NCBI GenBank assembly: GCA_963794685.1
Contig: CAWCFK010000008.1
Location: forward strand, 1 to 64,000
DNA length: 64,000 bases
Origin: CAVTWH01 sp963794685
Lineage (GTDB): Bacteria > Actinomycetota > Actinomycetes > Mycobacteriales > Micromonosporaceae
Direction: 5' to 3'
Numbering within the stretch: the stretch's first letter is position 1; the number at the start of each line of letters is the position of its first letter. Both the position numbers and the translations under genes were made by a program. Under the pieces are notes generated by a model that saw nothing but the letters and a program-made list of their open reading frames with translations, ran no database searches and was not told the origin of the DNA. Positions 52,032-60,927 of this stretch are shown here, piece after piece.

Positions 52032-52987
52032 AACGTGCTGGTCCCGGCATACCAACCGCCGCCGCGCGCGCCGGCCCCGTGATGCCCGACGGTCTCGCGT
52101 TCGGCGGTGCCCGTTGCGTTACCCGTCGCGCTGCCCGCGCCGCCGCTCGCGAGCGCGGCCAGTAGCCGCAGGCCCGCCTCGGACGCCGACCCGGGTACCG
52201 CGCCGTACAGCACCACCATCTGGTCGTCGTCGGCCAGCGGGCGCAGCGTCTCCTGCCACAGCGTCAGTTCGCCGACCAGCGGGTGGTGGAACGCCCGGGG
52301 CGACGGTTCGCAGTGGCGCACCGGGTGCGCCGCCCAGAGCGCGGCGAACTCGTTGCTGTGCATGGTGAGTTCGCCGACGAGTGCGGCCAGCCGGGGATCG
52401 TGCGGCGACTGGCCGGCAAGCATCCGCAGGTGGGCCACCGCACTGCGCGCCTTGCCCTTCCAGTCGACGTACAGCTCGCGGGTGTGCGCGTCGAGGAACA
52501 CCAGTCGGGTCATGTTCGGCCGGTCGGCCGGTCGGGTCGGCGATGTCACGTCCAGGTGGCCGGCGACCAGCGCGTGGCCCAACGTGTTCCAGGCCAGGGC
52601 ATCGGTGGACCGGCCCAGCACCACGGCCGGCGTGTCCGGCATCGACTCGATGAGCGTACGCAGCCCGGGGCGTACCTGCTCGGGGCGCGGTGCCCGGTGC
52701 GGCGGCCGACCCGGTCGGGCCAGGCGGAGCAGGTACTCCCGCTCCTGCTCGTCGAGGCGCAGGGTACGCGCGATGGCGTCGAGTACCGCGTCCGACGCGT
52801 GCTGGCTCTGCCCCTGCTCCAGTCGCGTGTAGTACGACACGCTCACCCCGGCCAACTGGGCCAGTTCCTCGCGCCGCAGCCCGGGTACCCGTCGCCGCTC
52901 GCCGTAGTTCACCAGCCCGGCCTCCTCGGGGCGCAGCCGGGCGCGGCGGGATTGGAGAAAGTCGGCGAGTGCTGAGCGCTGCTCCAT
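51980..52987 (-). CDS. XRE-family regulator with MmyB-like C-terminal domain
   Basis: The 335-residue protein has an N-terminal HTH (GLRREELAQLAGVSVSYYTR, about 35-55) followed by LEQG and a ligand-binding domain of the MmyB type (TPAVVLGRSTDALAWNTLGH, then HPLVGELTLWQETLRPLAD). This architecture is common in actinobacterial repressors of divergent transporter or reductase genes. The last 45 residues are Gly/Thr-rich and may be a run-on beyond the usual family end. It is divergent from an MFS exporter gene, with a perfect inverted repeat between them. Confidence 0.85.
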   Translation of the reverse strand: MEQRSALADFLQSRRARLRPEEAGLVNYGERRRVPGLRREELAQLAGVSVSYYTRLEQGQSQHASDAVLDAIARTLRLDEQEREYLLRLARPGRPPHRAPRPEQVRPGLRTLIESMPDTPAVVLGRSTDALAWNTLGHALVAGHLDVTSPTRPADRPNMTRLVFLDAHTRELYVDWKGKARSAVAHLRMLAGQSPHDPRLAALVGELTMHSNEFAALWAAHPVRHCEPSPRAFHHPLVGELTLWQETLRPLADDDQMVVLYGAVPGSASEAGLRLLAALASGGAGSATGNATGTAERETVGHHGAGARGGGWYAGTSTFQGTSSVSTRTNTSSPG

Positions 52988-53040
52988 GCCCTCGATTCTG
53001 CCGCGATTCCTCCGAGTCGGCGGGGCCGTGTCCTGACCCT

Positions 53041-53116
53041 GCCAGGGGTAGGAAAGCCAGGGGTCTCGGTAGGCGCGCGCAGGCGCGTGAAGCTGGTGTC
53101 ACCGAACGCCTACCGA
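53041..53116. promoter_or_regulatory. Operator candidates between XRE regulator and MFS exporter
   Basis: TCGGTAGGCG (53066-53075) and CGCCTACCGA (53107-53116) are exact inverted copies 31 bases apart. Just upstream, GCCAGGGGT is repeated directly at 53041 and 53056. The site lies in the 143-base divergent gap and is a good candidate for the XRE protein's binding site. Confidence 0.6.
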
Positions 53117-53130
53117 AGGGTCGACAACCC

Positions 53131-54624
53131 ATGTCCGCCAACCAGTTCACCGCCGCCCCGGGGGTCACCGCCGCGGCGCCGCCAGCCGCCCGCCGGGCAG
53201 CTGAGCCGGCCACCGGAGCCGATCGGCTGGCACCACACCGTGTGCTCGGCCCACCAGAGTCCGGGCCGCCGCATCGGCTCACCGGGCGGCTGCGGCTCAT
53301 CCTGTTCGTCCTGCTGGGCGCGCAGTTCATGCTGTCCGTGGACTTCTCCATCCTCAACGTGGCGCTGCCCGCGATCGGCGCCGGGCTCGGTATCGGCGCC
53401 GGCAACCTGGCATGGGTGGCCACCGCGTTCGCCCTCCCTGCGGCCGGGTTCACGCTGTTGTTCGGGCGCGTCGCCGACCTGTTCGGCCGGCGCCGGCTGT
53501 TCCTCGCCGGCATGGTGCTGCTCGCGGTCGCCTCGCTGGTCGGTGGTCTGGCCGGCTCGCCGGGGGTACTCCTCGGCGCCCGCGTGCTCCAGGGGCTGGC
53601 CGCCGCGATGGCCACCCCGGCCGCGCTCTCGCTGCTCACGACGGTGTTCCCCGAGGGACCGATGCGGGCCCGGGCGCTGGGGCTCAACGGTGCGCTGCTG
53701 TCCGGCGGCTTCACCGCGGGCGCGCTGCTCGGTGGCCTGCTCACCGGCGAGTTGAGCTGGCGCTGGGCGTTCCTGCTCAACGTTCCGGTGGCGGTGATCG
53801 TCCTGGTGGTGGCGCCCGTGGTGGTACCGGCCGGACGCGCCGCCGACCGCCCCCGGCTTGACGTGCCGGGCGCGGTGACCGCGACGCTCGGCCTGCTGTC
53901 ACTATGCTTCGGACTCATCACAGCCGGGCACCACGGCTTCACCGATCCGCTGGTACCGCTCTCCCTGGGCGCCGCGGCAGCGCTGCTGACCACATTCTGG
54001 TTCGTCGAGCTGCGTAGCCCGGCACCGCTGGCGTCGGTCCGCATCCTCACCCGGCCCACGGTCAAGTGGGGCAACCTCGGCGGCCTGCTGGTCTTCAGCA
54101 TGGAGTCCGCGGTGGTCTTCCTCATGACGCTGTACCTGCAGCAGGTCCTCGGGTACTCGGCGGTCACCACAGGACTCGTCTTCGGGGTACCGGGGATCGC
54201 CGCGATCTTCGCCGGGGTACTCGCGCCGCGGGTCATCGGGCGGCTCGGCACCCGCACGGTACTGGTCGGCGGGTTGGTGGTACAGGCCCTGGCCAACGGC
54301 GTGCTACTCGCTCTGGACGGCGGGCGGGGCGGGGTCGCCCTGGTACCGGCCGCTCTGCTCGTCGGCTTCTTCGGGCACGTTTCCGCGATCGTCGCGTACA
54401 CGGTCACCGCGACCTCGGGCCTGCCCGACGCCGAACAGGGGCTGGCCACCGGCCTGGCCACGCTGACCCAGCAGGTGGCCATCACACTCGGCATCCCGGT
54501 GCTGAGCACCGTGCTCGGTACCGGCAGCCTGCTGAACGGCATCCACCGGGCGCTCGCCGTCGACGTCGCGGTCACCCTGGCCGGCGCGGCACTGATCTGG
54601 TTCGGCCTGCGCCGCCGGCACTGA
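53131..54624 (+). CDS. MFS drug exporter (DHA2-like)
   Basis: The 497-residue protein has about 14 hydrophobic segments, starting LILFVLLGAQFMLSVDFSIL. Motif A is seen as GRVADLFGRRRLFLAG and motif C as LNGALLSGGFTAGALLGGLL. This is the DHA2 family of proton-driven drug exporters. An Ala/Pro-rich tail of about 45 residues precedes the first helix. The ATG at 53131 was chosen because it follows the operator region and starts the first plausible N-terminus. It is likely repressed by the divergent XRE protein and induced by its own substrate. Confidence 0.87.
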   Translation: MSANQFTAAPGVTAAAPPAARRAAEPATGADRLAPHRVLGPPESGPPHRLTGRLRLILFVLLGAQFMLSVDFSILNVALPAIGAGLGIGAGNLAWVATAFALPAAGFTLLFGRVADLFGRRRLFLAGMVLLAVASLVGGLAGSPGVLLGARVLQGLAAAMATPAALSLLTTVFPEGPMRARALGLNGALLSGGFTAGALLGGLLTGELSWRWAFLLNVPVAVIVLVVAPVVVPAGRAADRPRLDVPGAVTATLGLLSLCFGLITAGHHGFTDPLVPLSLGAAAALLTTFWFVELRSPAPLASVRILTRPTVKWGNLGGLLVFSMESAVVFLMTLYLQQVLGYSAVTTGLVFGVPGIAAIFAGVLAPRVIGRLGTRTVLVGGLVVQALANGVLLALDGGRGGVALVPAALLVGFFGHVSAIVAYTVTATSGLPDAEQGLATGLATLTQQVAITLGIPVLSTVLGTGSLLNGIHRALAVDVAVTLAGAALIWFGLRRRH

Positions 54625-54636
54625 TCTGGTTCGGCC
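54588..54636. repeat. 20-base direct repeat across the MFS stop codon
   Basis: GGCACTGATCTGGTTCGGCC occurs at 54588-54607 and at 54617-54636. The second copy supplies the TGA stop. It is a recent small duplication that changed the C-terminus of the exporter. The rest of the gap to 54934 shows no gene. Confidence 0.85.
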
Positions 54637-54934
54637 GGCCCGGTGACCGGCAACCCGCCGCCCGCCGGCTGTTCGGCGGAGGCGCGCCCCAGCGGGCGGC
54701 GGGTACGGCGAGGGTCCAGGCCGGGCTCGCAGCGCTCCCCGAAGACGGTGATGTCGAGATCGGGGCGTGGGGCAATATTGGCAGCCTCGGCCGTTAGGGA
54801 CGCTCCGGTTCGGATACCGTCGGCCCCGCTGTGCGGGCCGGGCTCCAGTGGACCTGAGGCCGGCGGGTGGCCCGGCGGGCGGTGACCGCCGGACAGTAGG
54901 GATGGCCGGCCATTTCCGGGCATCTGTGGGTTGT

Positions 54935-55678
54935 TCAGTGACGCAGCAGCTTGGACAGGAAGCCGCGGGCCCGTTCGGTCGACGGCCGGTCGAAGAACTC
55001 CGCCGGGCCGCCCTCCTCCACGATCCGGCCGTCCGCCATGAACACCACCCGGTGCGCGGCGTGCCGGGCGAAGCCCATCTCGTGGGTGACCACGATCATC
55101 GTCATGCCGTCGGTGGCCAGGGCAGTGATCACGTCGAGCACCTCGCCCACCATTTCCGGGTCCAGGGCGCTGGTCGGCTCGTCGAACAGCATCGCCTGCG
55201 GCCGCATGGCCAACGCGCGGGCGATGGCGGCCCGCTGTTGCTGCCCGCCGGAGATCTGCGCCGGGTACTTGTCCGCCTGGTCGGCGATGCCGACCCGGTC
55301 GAGCAGTTCCAGGGCGTGCCGGCGGGCCTCGTCGGGGCGCTGCCGGCGTACCTTGACCGGGGCCAGCGTCACGTTGTCCAGTACGGTGCGGTGGGCGAAC
55401 AGGTTGAACGACTGGAACACCATGCCGATCTCGGCCCGCAGCGCGGCCAGTTCCCTGATCTCGCTGGGCAGCGGCCGGCCGGCGAACCGGATGGTGCCGC
55501 CGTCGATGGTCTCCAGCCGGTTGACGGTGCGGCACAGCGTCGACTTGCCGGAGCCGGACGGCCCGATGACCGCCACCACTTCGCCGCGCCGCACGGTCAG
55601 GCTCACCCCGCGCAGCACATGCAGTGCGCCGTAGTGCTTGTCGACGTTGTCGATCTCGATCAGGTTCTCGGTGCTCAT
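54935..55678 (-). CDS. Polar amino-acid ABC transporter ATP-binding protein
   Basis: The 247-residue ATPase has Walker A GPSGSGKS (39-46), a Q-loop VFQSFNLFAHRT, signature ISGGQQQR and Walker B MLFDEPTSALD, all typical of GlnQ/GltL-type importers of glutamine, glutamate or related compounds. It is the last gene of a five-gene minus-strand operon: binding protein, two permeases, amidotransferase, ATPase. The ATG at 55678 overlaps the amidotransferase stop by four bases. Confidence 0.9.
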   Translation of the reverse strand: MSTENLIEIDNVDKHYGALHVLRGVSLTVRRGEVVAVIGPSGSGKSTLCRTVNRLETIDGGTIRFAGRPLPSEIRELAALRAEIGMVFQSFNLFAHRTVLDNVTLAPVKVRRQRPDEARRHALELLDRVGIADQADKYPAQISGGQQQRAAIARALAMRPQAMLFDEPTSALDPEMVGEVLDVITALATDGMTMIVVTHEMGFARHAAHRVVFMADGRIVEEGGPAEFFDRPSTERARGFLSKLLRH

Positions 55679-56433
55679 GGCTGCTCCTGCAGGATGTCGT
55701 GGTAGATCAGGCCGAGGTCGTGCCGGCGGATCTGGAGTACCTGGCGCTGCGCCAGCCGCTGCCAGGGTGCGGCGGGCTGTGCCCAGCCGGTGGAGGCGAC
55801 GATCACGCGGTCGTCCCGGACGAGCAGGTTCAGCGGGAAGTACTCCGGGCCGCGGCGACGGCTGACGGCCGAGTCGGGGTCGGATTCGCTGTAGGCGTAC
55901 AGCGAATCGGCGGTGAGCAGCAGGCAGTTGAGGCCGCTGTAGGTGGCCCGGTCGCGGATCGTCGCCGCCGCGTCGGCCAGCGCCCGCCCCGGTGGCAGGT
56001 CCCGCATCAGCATGCGTACCAACAGGAAGAACCGTTCGCTGTCGGTGCTGCCGGTGGTGTCGGCGAGCAGTTGCGCGTCGAGCAGGTCGTCCAGCGCGGC
56101 GGCCGGGCTGAAGTGGCCGTTGTGCGCGAACGCCAGGCCGGGTGCGTGGAACGGGTGGGTGTTCGCCACGATCAGCGGTGATCCCGGGTTGGCCAGCCGG
56201 ATGTGCACGATCGCGGCGTCGGTGACCGGCCCGGTCATCGCCTGCGCGAACGCCGGACTGGTGTGGGCGGCGACCGGCTCCTTGGCAATCGTGAGCCGGT
56301 CACCGCACCAGTTGGCGGTGCCCCAGCCGTCGGCGTGTTCGAGGGACAGCGCGGTGAATGCGTCGAGGCCGGGGCCGATCAGGTCATCGAGGGTGGCGGC
56401 GGTCCGGGAGACCACGCCGATCATGCGGCACAC
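55675..56433 (-). CDS. Class II glutamine amidotransferase (EgtC-like)
   Basis: The 252-residue protein starts MCRMIGVV, so removal of Met exposes Cys2, the N-terminal nucleophile of class II glutaminases. Other family marks are SLEHADGWGTANW (about 31-43), HIRLANPGSPLIVANTHPF and FAHNGHFS. These enzymes hydrolyse glutamine or gamma-glutamyl amides; EgtC removes glutamate from a gamma-glutamyl compound. No synthetase domain is attached. The GTG at 56433 follows GGAGGAAG. Its place inside an amino-acid importer operon suggests that it processes the imported compound, perhaps a gamma-glutamyl conjugate. Confidence 0.85.
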   Translation of the reverse strand: MCRMIGVVSRTAATLDDLIGPGLDAFTALSLEHADGWGTANWCGDRLTIAKEPVAAHTSPAFAQAMTGPVTDAAIVHIRLANPGSPLIVANTHPFHAPGLAFAHNGHFSPAAALDDLLDAQLLADTTGSTDSERFFLLVRMLMRDLPPGRALADAAATIRDRATYSGLNCLLLTADSLYAYSESDPDSAVSRRRGPEYFPLNLLVRDDRVIVASTGWAQPAAPWQRLAQRQVLQIRRHDLGLIYHDILQEQP

Positions 56434-56466
56434 AGGAGCTTCCTCCGAGGCGGTGGGGCGAACAGG

Positions 56467-57321
56467 TCAGGTGGCGCTGAGAGCGGTGGCATCCGCGCGG
56501 GCACGGCGGGCCGATCGGGAGCCGGCCGGCCGGCGCCGTTGCAGGCGTAGCGCCAGGTGCGAGAGCACGGCGTTGAGGGCGATGAAGATGACCGCGACGA
56601 CGAGGTACGTCTGCACCAGGGCGTGCGTGAACTCGCCCAGTACCCGGCCGGTGTAGAGCAGTTCCAGGAAGCTCACCACGTAGCCGAGGGTGCTCTCCTT
56701 GAGTAGCCGGACGAGCTGGCCGACCAGGGTGGGCGCGATGACCCGCAGCGCCTGCGGGGCGAGTACCAGCCGCATGATCTGCCCGCCCTTCAGCCCGAGG
56801 CACTGGGCCGCCTCGGTCTGCCCGCGTGGCAGCGCGGCCACCCCGGCCCGGAAGATCTCCGCGATCACCGCGATGTTGGAGATCGCGATGGGCAGCACGA
56901 GCTGCCAGAAGATCGGCAGTACCAGGCCCAGCCGGGGCAGCGCGATGAGGAAGGCGAACAGCAGGAGCAGCAGGGGTACCGCGCGGAACAGTTCGATGTA
57001 CGCCCCCGCGGCCAGCCGGACCAGTCGCCGTCCGGACATCCGGGCCACCCCGAACAGCAGCCCCAGCGGCACCGCGATGGTGGCCGACACCGCCGTCGCC
57101 TCGACCGTCGCGAGCAGGCCCCGGCCGAGGTAGCGCAGCACCGGCCACTGGCCGAACAGGGTCCACCGGTCGGCGGCCAGTTGCCCGTGCGCTGCGAACT
57201 GGCGCACCGCCAGTGCGGCCACCATCGCCAGTAGCAGCACGGAAACACCGGTGGCCACGGCGATCCGGCGCCGGCCCCGGGGGCCGGGCGGGTCGAACAA
57301 CCCGTGCAGGTCGTCGGTCAT
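56467..57321 (-). CDS. Amino-acid ABC transporter permease
   Basis: The 284-residue HisM-type permease has an N-terminal helix (GVSVLLLAMVAALAV) and a five-helix transport core. The core includes ELFRAVPLLLLLFAFLIALP and the EAA loop EAAQCLGLKGGQIMRLVLAP that contacts the ATPase. A basic C-terminal tail follows. The ATG at 57321 overlaps the stop of the first permease gene. Confidence 0.88.
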   Translation of the reverse strand: MTDDLHGLFDPPGPRGRRRIAVATGVSVLLLAMVAALAVRQFAAHGQLAADRWTLFGQWPVLRYLGRGLLATVEATAVSATIAVPLGLLFGVARMSGRRLVRLAAGAYIELFRAVPLLLLLFAFLIALPRLGLVLPIFWQLVLPIAISNIAVIAEIFRAGVAALPRGQTEAAQCLGLKGGQIMRLVLAPQALRVIAPTLVGQLVRLLKESTLGYVVSFLELLYTGRVLGEFTHALVQTYLVVAVIFIALNAVLSHLALRLQRRRPAGSRSARRARADATALSAT

Positions 57322-57962
57322 CGCCGCACCGCCGTCCGGCGCTCCAGCCGCCCGCACACCAGCCCGATCCCGAGGGTGAGCATCAGGTAGAACGCGGTGG
57401 AGAAGAGGAAGGTGGTACCGGCGTCGGCGTACTGGAGGTTGATCAGGTCGGTCTGGCCGGTCAGTTCGATGACGCCGACCGCGGCGGCCAGCGAACTGTT
57501 CAGCGCCACCGCGATGAACACGTTGCCGATCGGCTGGATCATCGACCGGAACGCCTGCGGCAGGATGACCAGCCGCAACAACTGCCCGGTGCGCAGTCCC
57601 AGGGCGCGGGCGGCCTGCGCCTCGGTGGCCGGTACCGCGAGGATGCCGGAGCGGATGATGTCGGCGAGGTACGCGGCGCTGTAGAGCGCCATCGCGGTGA
57701 CCACGGTGGCGAACAGCGAGTACAGCACGCCGATCTCGGGGAGCCCGAAGACAAACAGCACCAGCAGTACCAGCAGCGGCGTGTTTCGGATCAGGGCGAC
57801 GTAGCCGGCGGCGGCCAGCCGCAGCGGCCGCACGGGCACGATGCGCATGATCGCGAGCATCGTGCCCAGTGCGAGTCCGCCGGCAAACGACAGGCCGGTC
57901 AGCTCGACGGTCACCAGCAGACCGTCACCGAGCCGGCCGAGTTGACCGGGGAGATCGGACAT
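57318..57962 (-). CDS. Amino-acid ABC transporter permease
   Basis: The 214-residue permease has the core of the polar amino-acid family: a YVALIRNTPLLVLLVLFVFG helix region and EAA loop EAQAARALGLRTGQLLRLVI. It is shorter than its partner because it lacks the extra N-terminal helix. It follows the binding-protein gene after only six bases. Confidence 0.88.
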   Translation of the reverse strand: MSDLPGQLGRLGDGLLVTVELTGLSFAGGLALGTMLAIMRIVPVRPLRLAAAGYVALIRNTPLLVLLVLFVFGLPEIGVLYSLFATVVTAMALYSAAYLADIIRSGILAVPATEAQAARALGLRTGQLLRLVILPQAFRSMIQPIGNVFIAVALNSSLAAAVGVIELTGQTDLINLQYADAGTTFLFSTAFYLMLTLGIGLVCGRLERRTAVRR

Positions 57963-57968
57963 GGTCGG

Positions 57969-58913
57969 TCAGCTCCCCGCTGCCGAGCCGATGACCGGCG
58001 GCTTCGGAACGTCGGAGTGGACGGCGGTGCCGACGGTCAGCTTCCACAGCCGCGCCCACAGCCCGGCGTCGATGATCTTCTTGAGCCAGTCGTTGACGAA
58101 CTGCTTGTACCCGGAGTCACCCGGCGGCAGGCCGATGCCGTACGGCTCGACGGTGAACGGCGAGCCGACCACCTTGACCTCCTTGTTGCGCACCGCGTCG
58201 CCGATCAGGATGGCCTGGTCGATGACGTACGCGTCGGCGCGGCCCTGACGGACCGCCTCGACACACTCGTCGTTGGTGGACAGCAGCAGCGGCTTCGCGG
58301 TCGGCACCATCGACGCCAGCGTGCCGGCGGCGGTGGAGTTGGCCTGGGTGGCCACGGTCAGCCCGGCCAGGTCGGTCACCTTGGCCACCGACGAGTCGCT
58401 GGCGCGCACCAGGATCGCGGTGCCGGACTCGTAGTACGGCCCGGCGAAGTTGATTTTCTGTGCCCGTGCCGGGGTGATGGTGTACGTGGCGAACACCGCG
58501 TCCACCGCCTTGTTCTGCAGCAACAGTTCCCGGGTCTGTGAGGTGACCTGGGTCAGTTCGGTCTTCGGCGCCCCGATGACGTACTTGGCCAGCAGTTGGG
58601 AGAGCACCGCGTCGAAGCCGGACAGCTTGCCGGTCAGCGGGTCGCGCAGGGAGAACAGCGCGGCGGTCTCGGTGCCGCCGACCTTCAGCGAGCCACGCTG
58701 CCTGATGGTGGCCATGGTGCTGCCGTCCGGCAGCGCGGCGGCCGCCGCGACCGGGGCCTCGGCCAGGATCTTGTCGATGCTGTCGCCGCCGGCCGAGGCG
58801 GCGCCAGCGGTGGGCAGGGTGCCGTCGCCGCCGCAGCCGGCGAGGGCGGTCACGGCGAGGACCGCGGACAGCGCGAGCGCGCCCGTCCGCAGTCGGTGGA
58901 GCTTCGTTCTCAT
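57969..58913 (-). CDS. Amino-acid ABC transporter substrate-binding lipoprotein
   Basis: The 314-residue protein has a lipoprotein signal (lipobox LAGC, Cys27) and a periplasmic-binding-protein type 2 fold: RQRGSLKVGGTETAALFSLR, LSGFDAVLSQLLAKYV, then VDAVFATYTITPARAQKINF and a CVEAVRQGRADAYVIDQAIL hinge region. This subfamily binds glutamate, glutamine or similar compounds. The ATG at 58913 is the first gene of the operon, and a LysR gene is divergent from it. Confidence 0.9.
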   Translation of the reverse strand: MRTKLHRLRTGALALSAVLAVTALAGCGGDGTLPTAGAASAGGDSIDKILAEAPVAAAAALPDGSTMATIRQRGSLKVGGTETAALFSLRDPLTGKLSGFDAVLSQLLAKYVIGAPKTELTQVTSQTRELLLQNKAVDAVFATYTITPARAQKINFAGPYYESGTAILVRASDSSVAKVTDLAGLTVATQANSTAAGTLASMVPTAKPLLLSTNDECVEAVRQGRADAYVIDQAILIGDAVRNKEVKVVGSPFTVEPYGIGLPPGDSGYKQFVNDWLKKIIDAGLWARLWKLTVGTAVHSDVPKPPVIGSAAGS

Positions 58914-59157
58914 CGGTCAGTCCTTCGACGCAGGGGGAATCAGGGGGTAGGCGCCGGCGCCGCAGGCGGGGTGTCCGCCGGTCACCGGGCAGGGTGGAGC
59001 GGCGGCGATTTCGGCGCCGTTTCATCAACATTTCTGTTCGGTGGGAGGCGCGCTACGCTGGGGCCTTCCCCGCCGTGCGAGCTAGTTGCCAGTGCAACCG
59101 CTGCTGTTGCGAGCATGGACGCGACAGCCGTCCACTGTCCAATGGGAACATCTTCCC

Positions 59158-59172
59158 GAACTCATCAAGTTC
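59158..59172. promoter_or_regulatory. Inverted repeat upstream of LysR gene, possible operator
   Basis: GAACT and AGTTC flank CATCA, and an outer GGGAAC (59144-59149) and GTTCCC (59169-59174) form a wider inverted pair. The site lies 16 bases before the LysR start and within the divergent gap to the binding-protein gene, a typical place for LysR control. Confidence 0.5.
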
Positions 59173-59187
59173 CCTTATGTTTGGTAC

Positions 59188-60150
59188 GTGTTTGATCGGC
59201 TCCAGTTGCAGGTGCTCGTCCAGGTGGCGCGGACCAGCTCGTACACCGCGGCGGCCCGCGCGCTCGGATACACCCAACCGGCGGTCAGCTACCAGATGCG
59301 CCAACTGGAGCGGGCAGCCACCACTGCGCTGGTGATCCGGGCCGGTCGCGGCATCCAGCTCACCAACGCCGGCCGGCGGCTGGCCGCACACGCGCAGACT
59401 GTGCTGGCCGCACTCGACGCGGCGGAGACCGAAATGGTCGCGCTCAGCTCCCAGGAGCGCGGACTGGTCCGGCTGGCCGCGTTCCAGAGCAGTTGCGCTG
59501 CGGTCGTCCCGGAACTCTTCGACGTGCTCGCCCGAGCGGGAGCCAACCTTCAGGTCGAGGTGCACCAGATGGAGCCGCCGGCGGCGGCCGGACACATCAC
59601 CAGTGGCACCGTCGATATCGGACTGCTGTGCGACTGGGAGAACGAGCCGGTCGCCGAGGCCGAGCAGGCGTTCAGCCGACACCCGCTGCTCACCGACCGG
59701 CGCTGCGTGCTGTTCCCGCTCGACCACCCGCTGGCCGCTCACGCCGGTGACGTCGACTTCGCCGACCTGGCCGGTGAGGCGTGGGTGTTGGAGAGCGCCC
59801 GCGACCGGTTCCTGTCCGCCTGCGCCACAGCGGGATTCCGGCCGCGGGTGACGGCGACCGCCGACGACAGCGTGACCATCCAGAGCCTCGTCGCCGCCGG
59901 CGCCGGCATCACCCTCGTCAACGAGCTGGGCCTGGTGTCCCACCTGGACCGGCGGCTGGCCGCCCGGCCGCTGACGAACTGGCCGGTGCGCCGGATCTAC
60001 GCCTGCACCTGGCCGCAGATGGGCCGGGTGGCGTCGATCGCCACCGTGCTCGATGCGCTGACCCGGGCGGCGCGCCAGGTCACCCCCCGGCTGACCGGGT
60101 ACCGGCGGCGACTGCGCCGGCTGGCCGCGACCCGGTCGGCCGGCGACTGA
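59188..60150 (+). CDS. LysR-family transcriptional regulator
   Basis: The 320-residue protein from a GTG at 59188 has the LysR HTH (DRLQLQVLVQVARTSSYTAA, then YTQPAVSYQMRQLERAATTA) and an effector-binding domain starting near RGLVRLAAFQSSCAAVVPEL. A longer frame from 59086 exists but would place the inverted repeat inside the gene. It probably controls the divergent amino-acid importer operon. Its stop is seven bases from the convergent minus-strand gene's stop. Confidence 0.85.
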   Translation: MFDRLQLQVLVQVARTSSYTAAARALGYTQPAVSYQMRQLERAATTALVIRAGRGIQLTNAGRRLAAHAQTVLAALDAAETEMVALSSQERGLVRLAAFQSSCAAVVPELFDVLARAGANLQVEVHQMEPPAAAGHITSGTVDIGLLCDWENEPVAEAEQAFSRHPLLTDRRCVLFPLDHPLAAHAGDVDFADLAGEAWVLESARDRFLSACATAGFRPRVTATADDSVTIQSLVAAGAGITLVNELGLVSHLDRRLAARPLTNWPVRRIYACTWPQMGRVASIATVLDALTRAARQVTPRLTGYRRRLRRLAATRSAGD

Positions 60151-60156
60151 CCCGGG

Positions 60157-60753
60157 TCACTGACCGTCGGGCGGAATGGAGTCGTAGTCGGCCTTCGCGT
60201 AGAGCTGGGCGGCGTCGTTGAGCTTGCCGACGTAGACGCCGACCGCGTGGATCGACTCGGCCACCCCGACCAGCATGTTGTCCTGCATGCTCTTCATCTT
60301 CGCGGCGTCGTGCCAGGACAGGCCGTACTTGCGCCAGTCGAAGGCGAGCACCGAGGTGCGCAGCCCCATGTACCCGGTCACCTGGGTGTTGGTCTCGGTG
60401 AGCAGCGTGTTCTCCGCCGCCCGCAGGTCGCCCGGGACCACCGTGAACGCGGCCACCGTCGGGATCGTGGTCGGCGGCGTACCGGTGCCGCTCTCCGAGA
60501 AGAACACGAACTCGCCGGGGATGTCCGGTGCGAGCTGCCAGATCTGGGTCAGCGTCGGCGGATTGACGTCGTCCGGGCCGGGATCGGGGTCATAGTTCGG
60601 ATTGGCCGCGCCGTTGGGCGCCTGGGTGTAGTTGGTCAGCGTGTCCCGGCCGTACGTGTCGATCAGTGACTGCGGGGGGTTGCCGCCCTCATGCCAAGCC
60701 CAGCCGCCGCCGCGCTGCGGGGTCCAGAACCCGTGATGCTCTTCCTCGGCCAT
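60157..60753 (-). CDS. WXG100-locus-associated protein of unknown function
   Basis: The 198-residue protein starts MAEEEHHGFWTPQRGGGWAW, with GGAGGTGTCC before the ATG. The middle is Pro/Asp-rich. The C-terminal half, from about 105, is helical (AAFTVVPGDLRAAENTLLTE, then GLSWHDAAKMKSMQDNMLVG and VAESIHAVGVYVGKLNDAAQ), like the helical bundles of ESX substrates. It is divergent from the WXG100 gene at 60928. It may be a cognate secreted or chaperone partner. No family was recognised. Confidence 0.55.
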   Translation of the reverse strand: MAEEEHHGFWTPQRGGGWAWHEGGNPPQSLIDTYGRDTLTNYTQAPNGAANPNYDPDPGPDDVNPPTLTQIWQLAPDIPGEFVFFSESGTGTPPTTIPTVAAFTVVPGDLRAAENTLLTETNTQVTGYMGLRTSVLAFDWRKYGLSWHDAAKMKSMQDNMLVGVAESIHAVGVYVGKLNDAAQLYAKADYDSIPPDGQ

Positions 60754-60927
60754 GGACACCTCCGCGCCGGACCGCCGATTGGCCCCCAGCCTCCCGCGCG
60801 GTGCCGGGACCGGGCAATGTCCCCGTTCCGGCGACAGCCGCCGGACAGGACACGGACCTGCCGGCTACGCCGACCCGCCGGTTAGCGTCGCAGCACGGTA
60901 ACTACTGCGTGGTGGGAGTGATGCGAC

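Noticed and set aside
52119..55535. 1138-residue minus-strand frame spanning the XRE, MFS and ABC genes
   Set aside because: It crosses three recognisable genes in other frames and shows no domain. It is an artefact of high GC.
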